A stretch of 64,000 bases of DNA from Aquimonas sp041395245 (GTDB taxonomy: Bacteria > Pseudomonadota > Gammaproteobacteria > Xanthomonadales > Xanthomonadaceae), in contig JAWLAY010000006.1 in assembly GCA_041395245.1 (NCBI GenBank), forward strand, positions 248,001-312,000, written 5' to 3'. Below, piece after piece: positions 34,624-43,938 of this stretch (its first letter is position 1; each line of letters starts with the position of its first letter). The position numbers and the translations under genes were made by a program. The notes below the pieces were generated by a model. That model was given only the letters and a program-made list of their open reading frames with translations, was not told the DNA's origin and did no database searches.

Positions 34624-36300
34624 ATGTCCATTCTTCACGCTTCGCGTCTGCTGTTCGCTGCATTGGTACTGTTGCTAAGCCACGCGGCACAAGCTGCCCT
34701 GTTCCGCGTCGGCTCGGACGCCGCCTGCCAATACGCGACGCCTGCTGCGGCCATCGCAGCGGCGCAGGCCAATGGAAGCGGTTCGGATCTAATCCTGCTG
34801 AGCGGCGACTTCAGTGGCGTCGCCGTGACCATCGAAACGCCGGTCGAGATCTACGGTGGTTATGCCAACTGCAGCGCGCCCAACGCTACCGGGAAAAGCC
34901 TGATGATTGGCACCAACGGGATCAGTCCCGTGCTGGACATCATCAGCACCGAGGTGACATTGAATGGGCTGCATGTGCAAGGTGCGACCAGCCTGCCACC
35001 GCGCGTTCTGTATGGTGGTGGCATCGCGGTCACCAACGCCGTGGTCTATCTCCGCAACATGGAAATTTCGCAAGGCTTGGCGAAACTCGGCGGTGGCATC
35101 GCCGTCGTGGGTCACAGTTCCGTGCTGGTCATTTACGACCAGGTCGAGATCCATCACAACTATGCCTACGAGGGCGGCGGCATTTACGTGGGCGAAGCGC
35201 TCATGCGGGCGTCGTACCAGGACCTGTCGATTCACAACAACACGGCGGAACGTGATTCCCAGACCTTCGAAGGCGGCCATGGCGGCGGAATTTATGTGAG
35301 CGGTGGCAGCACCTGGCCGGGCAACATCGAGATCATCAGTCTGGATGCCAGCCCGCCGATTCTCGGTGCGCGAATCAGCGACAACAGCGCGCGCAGCGGT
35401 GGCGGCGGCGCCTACGTGACCAACAACGCCAGCATGAGCGCCTACGAAACCGCCATCGAACGTAACCAGACCGATGGCATCGGCGGTGGGGTGATGGTCT
35501 ACAACGTTGGCGACTTCTCGCTGGCGCGGCGCGAGAGTGTCGCGGGTGTCTTCGTCAAGAACTGCAGCGAAACCTGCGCCCGCCTCAACGACAACTTCGC
35601 TCAGGAAGGCGGCGGCGCGGTCATGACCATGGTTGGCTCCAGCCGCATCGTGCAGGCGCAGGTGATCGGCAACCGCAGCAACCATGGCGGCTCGGCCTTT
35701 CACTTTGGCAACATCGCCAATGCCACCCAAACCAACCGTCTCGTTCTCGATGGCGTGGTCGTGGCAAAGAACAACTGCGATGTCGGCACCAACCAGTGGC
35801 GCCCATGCGCGGTGTATTCAACGGTCGGCAGCGATGTGATCGAGCTGCGCCATGTCACCCAGGTCCAGAACCATCTCGCCAACCCTCCGACCGCCGACTT
35901 CCGCTTTAACGGCACGGAGCAATTGAGCGTCATCAACAGCATCCTGATTCCGGACGCCTCCTCCGCCAATGTCATCTTCGGCAGCTACTTGGTGGGAGCG
36001 ATGGATTGCAATCTCTATTCGCGCGGCACGTTCGGTAGCCGCCCCATCAGCGGCTCGGCGGTGTTCGTCGATGCCGCCACAAACGACTACCGACTCAGCA
36101 CATCCGGCACCGTCAGTGCCGGGATCGACACCTGCGACGCCAGCTTCTTGGGTGAGCCGGACAACTGGTACAGCGATCCCGCTCTGCAGCCGCGAGGCCA
36201 GAATCTGCCCAACGTCGGTGCCAGCAGCGGCACCTTGCATGACGTCGGCGCCTACGAGGCGATGCCTTCGTTGCCGTTTGGCGATGGATTCGAGGACTGA
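34624..36300 (+). CDS. secreted right-handed beta-helix protein with DGFED tail
   Basis: The 558-aa protein starts with a signal peptide (LLFAALVLLLSHAAQA). The rest is a repetitive parallel beta-helix built from about 22-30-residue coils with GGGI and N-rich turns (VLYGGGIAVTN, AKLGGGIAVVG, YAYEGGGIYVG, GGHGGGIYVSGGS, ARSGGGGAYVTNN, QEGGGAVM). Such proteins often act as adhesins or polysaccharide lyases; no catalytic motif is evident. It ends with SLPFGDGFED, a variant of the tail seen on two other secreted proteins in this window. The last 49 nt overlap the end of the convergent RidA-like gene. No ribosome binding site better than a weak one is visible. Confidence 0.75.
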   Translation: MSILHASRLLFAALVLLLSHAAQAALFRVGSDAACQYATPAAAIAAAQANGSGSDLILLSGDFSGVAVTIETPVEIYGGYANCSAPNATGKSLMIGTNGISPVLDIISTEVTLNGLHVQGATSLPPRVLYGGGIAVTNAVVYLRNMEISQGLAKLGGGIAVVGHSSVLVIYDQVEIHHNYAYEGGGIYVGEALMRASYQDLSIHNNTAERDSQTFEGGHGGGIYVSGGSTWPGNIEIISLDASPPILGARISDNSARSGGGGAYVTNNASMSAYETAIERNQTDGIGGGVMVYNVGDFSLARRESVAGVFVKNCSETCARLNDNFAQEGGGAVMTMVGSSRIVQAQVIGNRSNHGGSAFHFGNIANATQTNRLVLDGVVVAKNNCDVGTNQWRPCAVYSTVGSDVIELRHVTQVQNHLANPPTADFRFNGTEQLSVINSILIPDASSANVIFGSYLVGAMDCNLYSRGTFGSRPISGSAVFVDAATNDYRLSTSGTVSAGIDTCDASFLGEPDNWYSDPALQPRGQNLPNVGASSGTLHDVGAYEAMPSLPFGDGFED

Positions 36301-36698
36301 TCCGTCTCGCGGCGGTCTGACGGACGCCGTGCGGTGACCTCGATCTCGATGCGGATCGCCGGATCAATCAGACCGGCGCTCCACATGGTCGCCGCAGGTC
36401 GGACATCGCCAAACCAGCGCCGCAACACCGGCCAGCACAACGGAAACTCGCTGGCATCGGGCAGGATGTAACGCACCCGCACGATGTCCGCGATGTACGC
36501 ATCCGCTTCGCGCAAGGCGGCCTCGATATTGCGCAGACATTGCTCCGTCTGCGCTTCGACGCCGTCGGCCAACTGCATCGTCGTGTAGTTGAAACCCGTG
36601 GTGCCGGACACGAACACCCAGTCGCCATCGACGATGGCGCGCGAATAGGCGATGTCTGCCTCGAAGCGGGAACCGGAGGAAATACGGCGGCGGGTCAT
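36252..36698 (-). CDS. RidA/YjgF-family protein
   Basis: The 148-aa protein belongs to the RidA superfamily, whose members hydrolyse reactive enamine/imine intermediates. Visible are YSRAIVDGDWVFVSGTTGFN, the helix EAQTEQCLRNIEAALREADA, RVRYIL, and FGDVRPAATMWSAGLIDPAIRIEIEVTA (part RPAATMWSAGLIDP), which includes the usual active-site arginine position. The last 25 residues (DRRETDQSSNPSPNGNEGIAS) extend past the normal fold and overlap the end of the beta-helix gene on the other strand. It is divergent from the DUF4010 gene. Confidence 0.88.
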   Translation of the reverse strand: MTRRRISSGSRFEADIAYSRAIVDGDWVFVSGTTGFNYTTMQLADGVEAQTEQCLRNIEAALREADAYIADIVRVRYILPDASEFPLCWPVLRRWFGDVRPAATMWSAGLIDPAIRIEIEVTARRPSDRRETDQSSNPSPNGNEGIAS

Positions 36699-36785
36699 GC
36701 AGAACCTCTTGGCAAGTGCCTTGCAATGCCGGGTGCATTGCTTCGCCGGTTATGCTGGCACAACGGCACCCAAGGACGATGCGGC

Positions 36786-38120
36786 ATGGACTTTCATCTA
36801 TCGCCAACGTATTCCGCCTATCTCAGTGCGCTGGGCATCGGCTTGCTGATCGGCGTGGTCCGCGAACGTCAGCGCGGCGCGGGCAAGCTGTCGGCCGGCA
36901 TGCGCACGCATACCCTGGCCGCTCTGGGCGGGGTGATCGGCTGGCAACTCGGCCTGCCGGTGTTTCTCGTCACCTTGGCCGCGATCACCGCGCTGGCTTA
37001 TGCGGGCTATCAAAAGGGTGAACCCAACTCGCCGGGCCTCACCGGCGAGATCGCCCTGCTGCTGACCACCTTGCTGGGCGGCCTGGCGCACCATTCGCCA
37101 GGCCTGGCGACCGCATTGGCCGTGCTGATCGCCATCCTGCTGCAGGGCAAGGATCGGCTGCATCGTCTGGGTCGTGAACTGATCAGCGAGCACGAAGTGC
37201 AGGATGGATTGCTGCTGCTCGGCGCCGCGTTGCTGGTGCTGCCCTTGCTGCCCAGCGAGCCGATTGATCCCTACGGCGTTTTGAAGCTGGCCAAGCTCTG
37301 GCAACTGGTCGTGCTGGTGATGGCGATCAGCGCCATCGGCCATGTTGCGCTGCGCGTGGTGGGCGGCCGATGGGGCCTGCCGTTGGCGGGATTCTTTGCC
37401 GGGTTTGTATCTTCCACCGCCGCGATTGCGGGCTTCGGTCAGCGCGTGCGCGAAACCCCGGAATTGCGCACACCCAGCGTGGCCGCGGCGATGTTCGCGG
37501 CGCTGGCATCACTGTTGCTGATGCTACCGGTGATTGCCACGGTGTCACCGCTGTTTCTGAAGATCGCCCTGCCACAATTGCTGGCCTTCGGCGCGGTCCT
37601 CGCCGTGGGCGGTTTGTTGGGCCTGAAGTTCGCCGAGGGCAACGGTCACAGCGCGATGCCAACGGCGGAATCACGCATGTTCCGCATGAGTCACGCGCTG
37701 ATCTTCGCCGCCCTGATCGCCGGGGTGTTGCTTTTGTCGGCCTGGTTGCAGGATGTGTTGGGCGATGGTGGCGCACTGATCACCGCCGCCATCGCCGCGC
37801 TGATCGAATTGCACGCTGCAGGCGCTTCAGTCGCGCAGATGGGTGCCAGCGGCAGCTTCAGCACCGAGGTCGCGCAGTGGGCATTGCTGGGCGTGTTTGC
37901 CGCCAGCGTGGTGTCGCGCTCCATCGTCGCGTTCGTGGCAGGCGGACAGGCTTACGGGTTACGCGTCTGCATCGGACTGAGCGGCGCGCTGGTCGCGTCG
38001 GCGCTCGCCATCATCCTTCTCTTCGATACCGAAACCGAAGCGGTGCGCACCCACGCCAGACGGCGTTCCGGTGCGCACCGCTTCGCCTTGATCACTTCAC
38101 GCCGTGCATCAGCTTGTTGA
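36786..38120 (+). CDS. MgtC/SapB-DUF4010 membrane protein
   Basis: The 444-aa protein has about twelve helices. The N-terminal part (LSALGIGLLIGVVRERQ, then GMRTHTLAALGGVIGW) matches the MgtC/SapB module, and the rest (FFAGFVSSTAAIAGFGQRVR, AAAMFAALASLLLMLPVIATVSPL) matches DUF4010. Function is unknown; MgtC relatives are linked to Mg2+ limitation and ATP synthase control. AAGGA lies about 12 nt before the ATG at 36786. The last 29 nt overlap the convergent POT transporter gene, giving a basic, unconserved tail. Confidence 0.85.
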   Translation: MDFHLSPTYSAYLSALGIGLLIGVVRERQRGAGKLSAGMRTHTLAALGGVIGWQLGLPVFLVTLAAITALAYAGYQKGEPNSPGLTGEIALLLTTLLGGLAHHSPGLATALAVLIAILLQGKDRLHRLGRELISEHEVQDGLLLLGAALLVLPLLPSEPIDPYGVLKLAKLWQLVVLVMAISAIGHVALRVVGGRWGLPLAGFFAGFVSSTAAIAGFGQRVRETPELRTPSVAAAMFAALASLLLMLPVIATVSPLFLKIALPQLLAFGAVLAVGGLLGLKFAEGNGHSAMPTAESRMFRMSHALIFAALIAGVLLLSAWLQDVLGDGGALITAAIAALIELHAAGASVAQMGASGSFSTEVAQWALLGVFAASVVSRSIVAFVAGGQAYGLRVCIGLSGALVASALAIILLFDTETEAVRTHARRRSGAHRFALITSRRASAC

Positions 38121-39600
38121 TCAAGGGTGCGATCAGGAACAACAGAATGCCCGCACCGATGAGCAACTGGAAGCTGAAGGTGAACCCACCCAGGGCTGAT
38201 TCGACCGTCATACCGGACTCACCGGAAATATGACCCGCCAGCAGGCCGGACAGGTTGTTGCCGATTGCCGTCGACAGGAACCAGCCGCCCATCGCGAAGC
38301 CGACCATGCTCGCAGGCGCCAGCTTGGTCACCATCGACAAACCGATCGGTGACAGGCACAGCTCACCCATGGTCTGCAGCACATAGCAGGCCACCAACGG
38401 CCAGAACGGCAGCATCCCGGTACCCGGATCGACCAGGTTGGTCAGCGCATACATCAGGATGGCAAAGCCCAGCGCATTACCGATCAGGCCCAGGCCAAAC
38501 TTGCGCGGAATCGACGGTTCCAGCTTGCCCTTGGCCAGGGCCGCCCAGATCAGGGTGATGACCGGCGCCAGCAGCACGATGGCCGCCGGATTCACCGACT
38601 GGAACCAACCGGTCGGGAACACGAAACCACCCGCCCCAAACAGATCGCGATCCACCAGCTTTTCCGCCAGGAAATTGAAGCTCGAACCGGCCTGCTCGAA
38701 GAACATCCAGAACAGAATGTTGAAGGTGAACATCAGCAGCATGGCGATCACGCGATGGACGCCGACCTTGTCGGTCTTGCCGGCACCCAGCAGCAACATG
38801 GTGCACAGTCCGATGAACAGCGCGGTCAGGATGTACTGCAGACCTTCGGCTCCCACTTTCGACATCAACAGATAGACCAAGGGGATCGACAGCACCACAC
38901 CGACGATCACACCAACCAGACTCTTGGAGGGATTGCGATCCGGCGGGGGCAGGCCAATACCCTGCAACTGCGCCCGACCCAACCAGAACCACACCAGACT
39001 GATCAGCATGCCGACTCCGGTGGCATAGAAGACCACCTTGTAGTTTTGCTCCATCGGCGTACCGAACACCGTGCTGGCCAACCATCCAGTCAGCAACGGC
39101 GCGACCAGCGCGCCCGCATTGATGCCCATGTAGAACAACGTGAAGCCGCGATCCCGGCGCTCGTCACCCTGTGCATACAGTTGCCCGACGAGCGAAGAAA
39201 TATTCGGCTTGAACAGGCCGTTGCCCACAATCAGTACGGCCAGCCCGAGCAGGAAAATCTGTTGGTTGGGCACGGTAATCAGAAACAGACCCAGTGCCGA
39301 CACCACAGCGCCGAGCAAAATGGAGCGCTGATAGCCAATGATGCGATCGGCGACATAACCGCCAAAAATGGCCGTCGCATAGACCAGCGCCAGAAACGAA
39401 CCGTAGGTACGGCCCGCGTAGGCCTGACCCGAACTGTCACCGCCGAAGAACTGCGCAACGATGTACAGGGTCAGTGCCCAGCGCATGCCGTAAAAGGCAA
39501 AGCGCTCCCAGAACTCGGCCATGAAAAGCATCCACAACGGTCTGGGATGCCCCATCAACTGCGGGAACTGCGGCGGTGCAACGGTAGATTGACTGGTCAT
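38092..39600 (-). CDS. POT-family proton-dependent oligopeptide transporter
   Basis: The 502-aa inner-membrane transporter has the POT signature EFWERFAFYGMRW (ExxERFxYG) in the first helix and FTLFYMGINAGALVAPLL in the fifth, plus FKPNISSLVGQLY. It imports di- and tripeptides with protons. The substrate range cannot be read. It is preceded by a 153-nt gap on the same strand to the COG3235 gene. The C-terminus overlaps the DUF4010 gene tail by 29 nt. Confidence 0.92.
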   Translation of the reverse strand: MTSQSTVAPPQFPQLMGHPRPLWMLFMAEFWERFAFYGMRWALTLYIVAQFFGGDSSGQAYAGRTYGSFLALVYATAIFGGYVADRIIGYQRSILLGAVVSALGLFLITVPNQQIFLLGLAVLIVGNGLFKPNISSLVGQLYAQGDERRDRGFTLFYMGINAGALVAPLLTGWLASTVFGTPMEQNYKVVFYATGVGMLISLVWFWLGRAQLQGIGLPPPDRNPSKSLVGVIVGVVLSIPLVYLLMSKVGAEGLQYILTALFIGLCTMLLLGAGKTDKVGVHRVIAMLLMFTFNILFWMFFEQAGSSFNFLAEKLVDRDLFGAGGFVFPTGWFQSVNPAAIVLLAPVITLIWAALAKGKLEPSIPRKFGLGLIGNALGFAILMYALTNLVDPGTGMLPFWPLVACYVLQTMGELCLSPIGLSMVTKLAPASMVGFAMGGWFLSTAIGNNLSGLLAGHISGESGMTVESALGGFTFSFQLLIGAGILLFLIAPLINKLMHGVK

Positions 39601-39753
39601 TCAGTGCTCCCCTAAGGATTGATCCGGGCGGACACCCTCCGTGGTCCGCCTCCGCATGCGGGCATGGCCCTGCAAGCCGCGCAGGTTTACCCGCTAGGCT
39701 GGACCAAAGTCAAACCTGCACTGCACGAAGAACGCGTGAAACGCCCTGCGGAT

Positions 39754-40437
39754 TCAATCGTCGGCGGGTGGCTTCAGATAGACATCATCATCAAAACTCG
39801 CCACCCATTGCGGGCGGTAAGCCACCATCAGGGCCATCGCGCCGCCGGTAAGGAATGCCTCACCGAACATCATCAAGGGCGCCGAGATAAGGAAGTTGTG
39901 TGCTGCCTGCGCCGATGCACCATCGACCATCCACGCCACCATCGCCGCGCGCGCCAATTGCGCCACCAGCGCACTCAGCGCACCGCCCAGAAACGCGGTG
40001 GCAAACACGTAGACGAACACGTTGTTGGGCAACTGGCGACGGATCAACCAGTGCTGGCACTGCATCCAAGCGACCGGCAACAAACCACCTGTCACGAAAT
40101 CCGCTGCCATGCCCAGCCACAGGCCCGCACCGGCCAGCGCGGCGACCAGCACCGAGAGCGCCATCGCCCACAGTGCGAACGCGGGTCCATACATCAAGGT
40201 CGCGATGGCCGCACCGAAAAAATGCAGGCTCAAGCCGGGAATCTTGTCGAACACGGCAAAGCGCAAGGCCACCAGACAGACGATGCCCGCAAAAAAGACA
40301 TGCTGGGCTTCGTTGTCGCGACGCAGCTTGAACCAGGGCAACCAGCGCGCCGCCAGCACAAGAGCGAGCAGCGCCAATCCGGTCAACACCCAGTCAAACC
40401 AAGGTAAAACCCACGGTGGCGAAGGCATGCGCCGCAT
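39754..40437 (-). CDS. COG3235-type membrane protein (energy-coupling-factor permease-like)
   Basis: The 227-aa protein has six or seven helices with the stretch LSLHFFGAAIATLMYGPAFALWAMAL (part HFFGAAIATLMYGP), typical of COG3235 proteins annotated as CbiM-like energy-coupling-factor permeases. These have been suggested to take part in cobalt or nickel uptake, but no ATPase or S-component genes are beside it. The start is taken as the ATG at 40437; a second ATG at 40428 is also possible, and neither has a clear ribosome binding site. Confidence 0.75.
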   Translation of the reverse strand: MRRMPSPPWVLPWFDWVLTGLALLALVLAARWLPWFKLRRDNEAQHVFFAGIVCLVALRFAVFDKIPGLSLHFFGAAIATLMYGPAFALWAMALSVLVAALAGAGLWLGMAADFVTGGLLPVAWMQCQHWLIRRQLPNNVFVYVFATAFLGGALSALVAQLARAAMVAWMVDGASAQAAHNFLISAPLMMFGEAFLTGGAMALMVAYRPQWVASFDDDVYLKPPADD

Positions 40438-40511
40438 CCCCGGCAGTTGGAACCCCGCGCATGCTAATCAAACGCCAATGCAGACGAATCGAGCTGGATC
40501 AAATGCCCGTG

Positions 40512-42929
40512 CTACTCGAACCCGTCGGCGAAGATCGCCTGTCCAGCCTGCGGGTCCTGCGAATCGCGACAGGCTTGCCCGCCCGCCAGCAAGCGGATGT
40601 CGTCGATGTACCAGCCATCGTCATTGATCGAAGAATCGGATGTAAAGCGGAAGCGGACCTTCACTGCCGACGCACCCGCCACCTGCGGCAATTCGATGCG
40701 CACATCACGCCACTGCGGATCGCCATCACAGGTGAACAGATCAAGAGTCTCGGTCCATCCATCACCGTTATCGATCAAAATGTCCACATGACCGTAGTCG
40801 TAGGTCGCTTCGGTATCGCACCAGGAACGGAAGCTCAGAACCGGCGACTCCATACCGGTCGCATCAATGGTCGGAGAGACCAGGCTCAGGTTCGCATTGT
40901 TGCCGTAGTTGCCCGACGGACTTTCATTCCAGGCGCGGGTCGGCGTAACGGCGTTCGGCTGCACGATGGCCCAACCGCTTTGGGCTGGCGTCCAGCCACC
41001 TGCACCCGATTCGGCGTCGTTCTCCGCCAGCGGACACAGGGCATACAGGCGCGGTTGCAGATTCACTGTTTGACCACCGGCGGCAACGACGCCGGTCTGC
41101 TGCCAGGGCTCGTAACCTGGCGCGCTGATATCCACCGTTACTGTTCCGGCTTCAAAGCGGCGCGAAAAACTGCCATCGACCGCCGATTGCGCGGTGCGCT
41201 GAGCCACCGAAATGGTCGCCCCGGATATCGGGTCATTGCTGCCGATGTGGCGCACCGTGCCCTGCACGGTCGCCAAGGACGCGGGATCGAAAACCTGCAC
41301 GAAGCCGGCGCTGATCGCGCCCACCGCACCGGACGCATCCTGCCCCTGCACGTAAACCAGGGTCTTGCCGGGCGGAATCGATGCAGAGGAAAGACTGGTC
41401 TGCACGGATTCGGCGTTGCTGTTGAATCCGCCGTCGCTCGCCTGCATGGCAACCGGCGTCGCGCCCGCCTGCCATGGCGGCGTTCCGACGTAGGCATTCG
41501 CCGCGACGATGTTCTGTGAGCCGACACCGCCCTGATACGTACTGCTGCGACTGTCATCGACCACCGCGGTCACGGTGATGTTGTCACCCGTTACCGGCAT
41601 GTCGGGCGAGGTTGCTACCTGGCGTGCCTCCGGTCCCAGTGGCAACTGATAGGGCGCACGCACCACGCGCGCCGCATACAGCAAGGCCTGCAGATTGTCC
41701 GGGTAGATAGTGCTCTCGAAGCTCGCACAACTCTGGAAGAACGCGGTGCCCATCTCAAAGGTGTAGGCCGGCACCCCGAGTTCGCCGTAAACCGTATCGT
41801 CGGTCGTGCCATCGGTGGCGTACAGCCCTACCGACTGGTAGGCGTCGTAACCGTTGAACCAGGCGAAGCGACGGGCCAGATGTTCCAGTCCGGTCGCATT
41901 CGGTGCCGCGTTTTCGGTCCAGCCCCAGGGCCACAGCACCGAGGGTGAGTAGCTGTGAATGTCCAGAAAGATGCCACTGGTGTCCAACGGCGCCGGATCG
42001 TTATCGCCGGGGCCACGGCGGTCGGCGAACAGGCTGCGGACGTAGTCGAGCGTCGCCGTCGTTTCGGGCTCGGAGGCGGCACTGTTGCCACGATAGGTTT
42101 CGTCGCAGGCATTGCCGCTCGACCCGCCCGCCACCTGCCCCCATTTGAAAGGCCAGTTGCGGTTGAGATCAACCCCTAAATCCTCTGGGCCATCTCCGGC
42201 ATCGCATCCAATCGAGTTTGTATTGTTGGTGTTCTTGCGCCACGACAGGCCGGTTTCCGCCTTGCGGCGTCCGTCCGGATTGGACTGGACCAACAGGTGC
42301 ACTTCGTGATGATCGAGCACCCAGGTCGCATCGGCATCGCTGCCATAGTGGTCGAGCAGGTATTCGGCAAAACGCAGATTGAGCTCCGCCGTGGTGTACT
42401 CACGGGCGTGGATCGCGGTCATCACGTACAGAATCGGCTTCGGGCCACTGACCGCCGAATTGGTCAACTTCAGCAACCGCATGTCGGCACCGTTGCTGCC
42501 ACCCAGTGCGGACTTTTCCCAGGAGTCGCCGATGTCGATGATCGTCGCCAGTTCCGCATGCTGCGCTGCCAGTTGGTCCATGCGCGTATAGGTTTCGGTC
42601 ACGGTGCGATAGCAGGTGTAACCGGGAATACCCGCCTTCTGTCCCGGCAAACGCACCGGCTGATTCTGCAGTGCCTCGGTGGCCATCGAATCCACCTCGA
42701 GATCAAAGCCCTCGGCACGCAAGCGATCACGCTCCCAGGCCGGGGCATCCAACACCACGATGCCCTTTTCTGGACTGACAATCAGGTGACCGTAGCGACT
42801 GGCAAGTCTCTGGATGGCCGCGCGTTCGGTGGTGTGAACACGCAGAACTTCGCGCGCTTCGGATTTGGCTTGCGCCGCCTGGCCGACCAGCGCGCAAGCG
42901 ATGGCGCCAGCGATGATTGTCGCTTTCAT
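40512..42929 (-). CDS. secreted zinc carboxypeptidase (M14) with DGFE tail
   Basis: The 805-aa protein has a signal peptide (IIAGAIACALVGQAAQA). A propeptide-like region (to residue 110) precedes the M14 domain, whose zinc ligands appear as HAREYTTAE (HxxE) near residue 170 and a later DIHSY histidine, with VQSNPDGRRK and DLNRNWPFKWG as substrate motifs and YTFEMGT containing the catalytic glutamate. A C-terminal Ig-like carboxypeptidase regulatory domain (VQGTVRHIGSNDPISGATISV) and a jelly-roll domain (NDAESGAGGWTP...DDGWYIDDIRLL) follow. The end is AIFADGFE, shared with two other secreted proteins here. The ATG at 42929 has a G-rich upstream GGGGGAAG; the longer start at 42983 is less likely. 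Confidence 0.86.
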   Translation of the reverse strand: MKATIIAGAIACALVGQAAQAKSEAREVLRVHTTERAAIQRLASRYGHLIVSPEKGIVVLDAPAWERDRLRAEGFDLEVDSMATEALQNQPVRLPGQKAGIPGYTCYRTVTETYTRMDQLAAQHAELATIIDIGDSWEKSALGGSNGADMRLLKLTNSAVSGPKPILYVMTAIHAREYTTAELNLRFAEYLLDHYGSDADATWVLDHHEVHLLVQSNPDGRRKAETGLSWRKNTNNTNSIGCDAGDGPEDLGVDLNRNWPFKWGQVAGGSSGNACDETYRGNSAASEPETTATLDYVRSLFADRRGPGDNDPAPLDTSGIFLDIHSYSPSVLWPWGWTENAAPNATGLEHLARRFAWFNGYDAYQSVGLYATDGTTDDTVYGELGVPAYTFEMGTAFFQSCASFESTIYPDNLQALLYAARVVRAPYQLPLGPEARQVATSPDMPVTGDNITVTAVVDDSRSSTYQGGVGSQNIVAANAYVGTPPWQAGATPVAMQASDGGFNSNAESVQTSLSSASIPPGKTLVYVQGQDASGAVGAISAGFVQVFDPASLATVQGTVRHIGSNDPISGATISVAQRTAQSAVDGSFSRRFEAGTVTVDISAPGYEPWQQTGVVAAGGQTVNLQPRLYALCPLAENDAESGAGGWTPAQSGWAIVQPNAVTPTRAWNESPSGNYGNNANLSLVSPTIDATGMESPVLSFRSWCDTEATYDYGHVDILIDNGDGWTETLDLFTCDGDPQWRDVRIELPQVAGASAVKVRFRFTSDSSINDDGWYIDDIRLLAGGQACRDSQDPQAGQAIFADGFE

Positions 42930-43092
42930 TTTGCTTCCCCCAAGGCATCGACTCGCCACCCAATCGGATCGCGGCGGCATCAAAGCACCGAATGATGCCA
43001 GTTCCGGCGCGAATTTCCTTGCGAGCGCTTGCAGTTCCGTCGTGAAGTTCGGCTAAACTCGAATGCCGCCCTTGGGCGTCATCTGCGAAGCA

Positions 43093-43938
43093 ATGTCAGA
43101 AGATTCGAGTACCACCGGCTCCGCCCCGCGATCCTGGTTTGGCCGTTTGAGCCAGGCATTGACGGGCGAGCCCAAGAGCCGGGATGACCTCCTGCAGGAT
43201 CTCCGCCATGCCCACGCCAGTGGCTTGCTGGCCGCCGACACGCTGGCAATGATCGAAGGCGCGATGACCGTCGCGGAGTTGCAGGTTTCCGATGTCATGG
43301 TCCCACGCGGGCAAATGGTGTCCGTCCCCATTGAAGCCGACATGGCTGAGATTCTCGCCATCGTGGTTTCGAGCGGACATTCACGCTTTCCCGTGCATGG
43401 CGACGACCGCGACGAGGTCCTTGGCATTCTGCTCGCCAAGGATCTTCTGCGCTGTTTCGCGGCGGGTGAACCACCGCGCTTGCAAACATTGCTGCGACCG
43501 GCCGTACTGGTGCCGGAGTCGAAGCGACTCAATGTGCTGCTGCACGAGTTCCGGCTCAGCCGCAATCACATGGCGGTGGTGGTCGACGAATTCGGCGGCG
43601 TCGCCGGCCTGGTAACGATTGAGGATCTGCTGGAAGAGATCGTCGGTGAAATCGACGACGAACACGATGAAGCGCCCAACCAGGACAAGGCCATCGCCTT
43701 GTCGGCGGACGGCGTCTATCAGGTTGAAGCATTGATGCCGATTGAGGACTTCAATCAGCGCTTCCAGACCCAACTGCCCGACGACGATTACGACACCATC
43801 GGTGGCTTGTTGACCGGTACGGCGGGTCATCTGCCGGAGGTCGACGAGCAAATCACGCTCGGCCGCCTGCAGTTCACCGTGCTGGAATCGGACGGTCGTC
43901 GCCTGCACCGGCTGGAACTGCGGCTGCAGGATGACTGA
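43093..43938 (+). CDS. corC: CorC-type CBS/transporter-associated domain protein
   Basis: The 281-aa cytoplasmic protein has two CBS domains (residues about 60-190: VSDVMVPRGQMVSVPIEADMAEIL, part SDVMVPRGQMVSVP; HSRFPVHGDDRDEVLGILLAKDLL) and a C-terminal CorC_HlyC domain (MPIEDFNQRFQTQLPDDDYDTIGGLL, part LPDDDYDTIGGLLTG). It lacks membrane helices and matches CorC, associated with Mg2+/Co2+ resistance and with apolipoprotein acyltransferase genes elsewhere. The ATG at 43093 is taken; an upstream in-frame ATG at 43063 would add ten residues. It overlaps the following DUF4105 gene by 8 nt. Confidence 0.92.
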   Translation: MSEDSSTTGSAPRSWFGRLSQALTGEPKSRDDLLQDLRHAHASGLLAADTLAMIEGAMTVAELQVSDVMVPRGQMVSVPIEADMAEILAIVVSSGHSRFPVHGDDRDEVLGILLAKDLLRCFAAGEPPRLQTLLRPAVLVPESKRLNVLLHEFRLSRNHMAVVVDEFGGVAGLVTIEDLLEEIVGEIDDEHDEAPNQDKAIALSADGVYQVEALMPIEDFNQRFQTQLPDDDYDTIGGLLTGTAGHLPEVDEQITLGRLQFTVLESDGRRLHRLELRLQDD

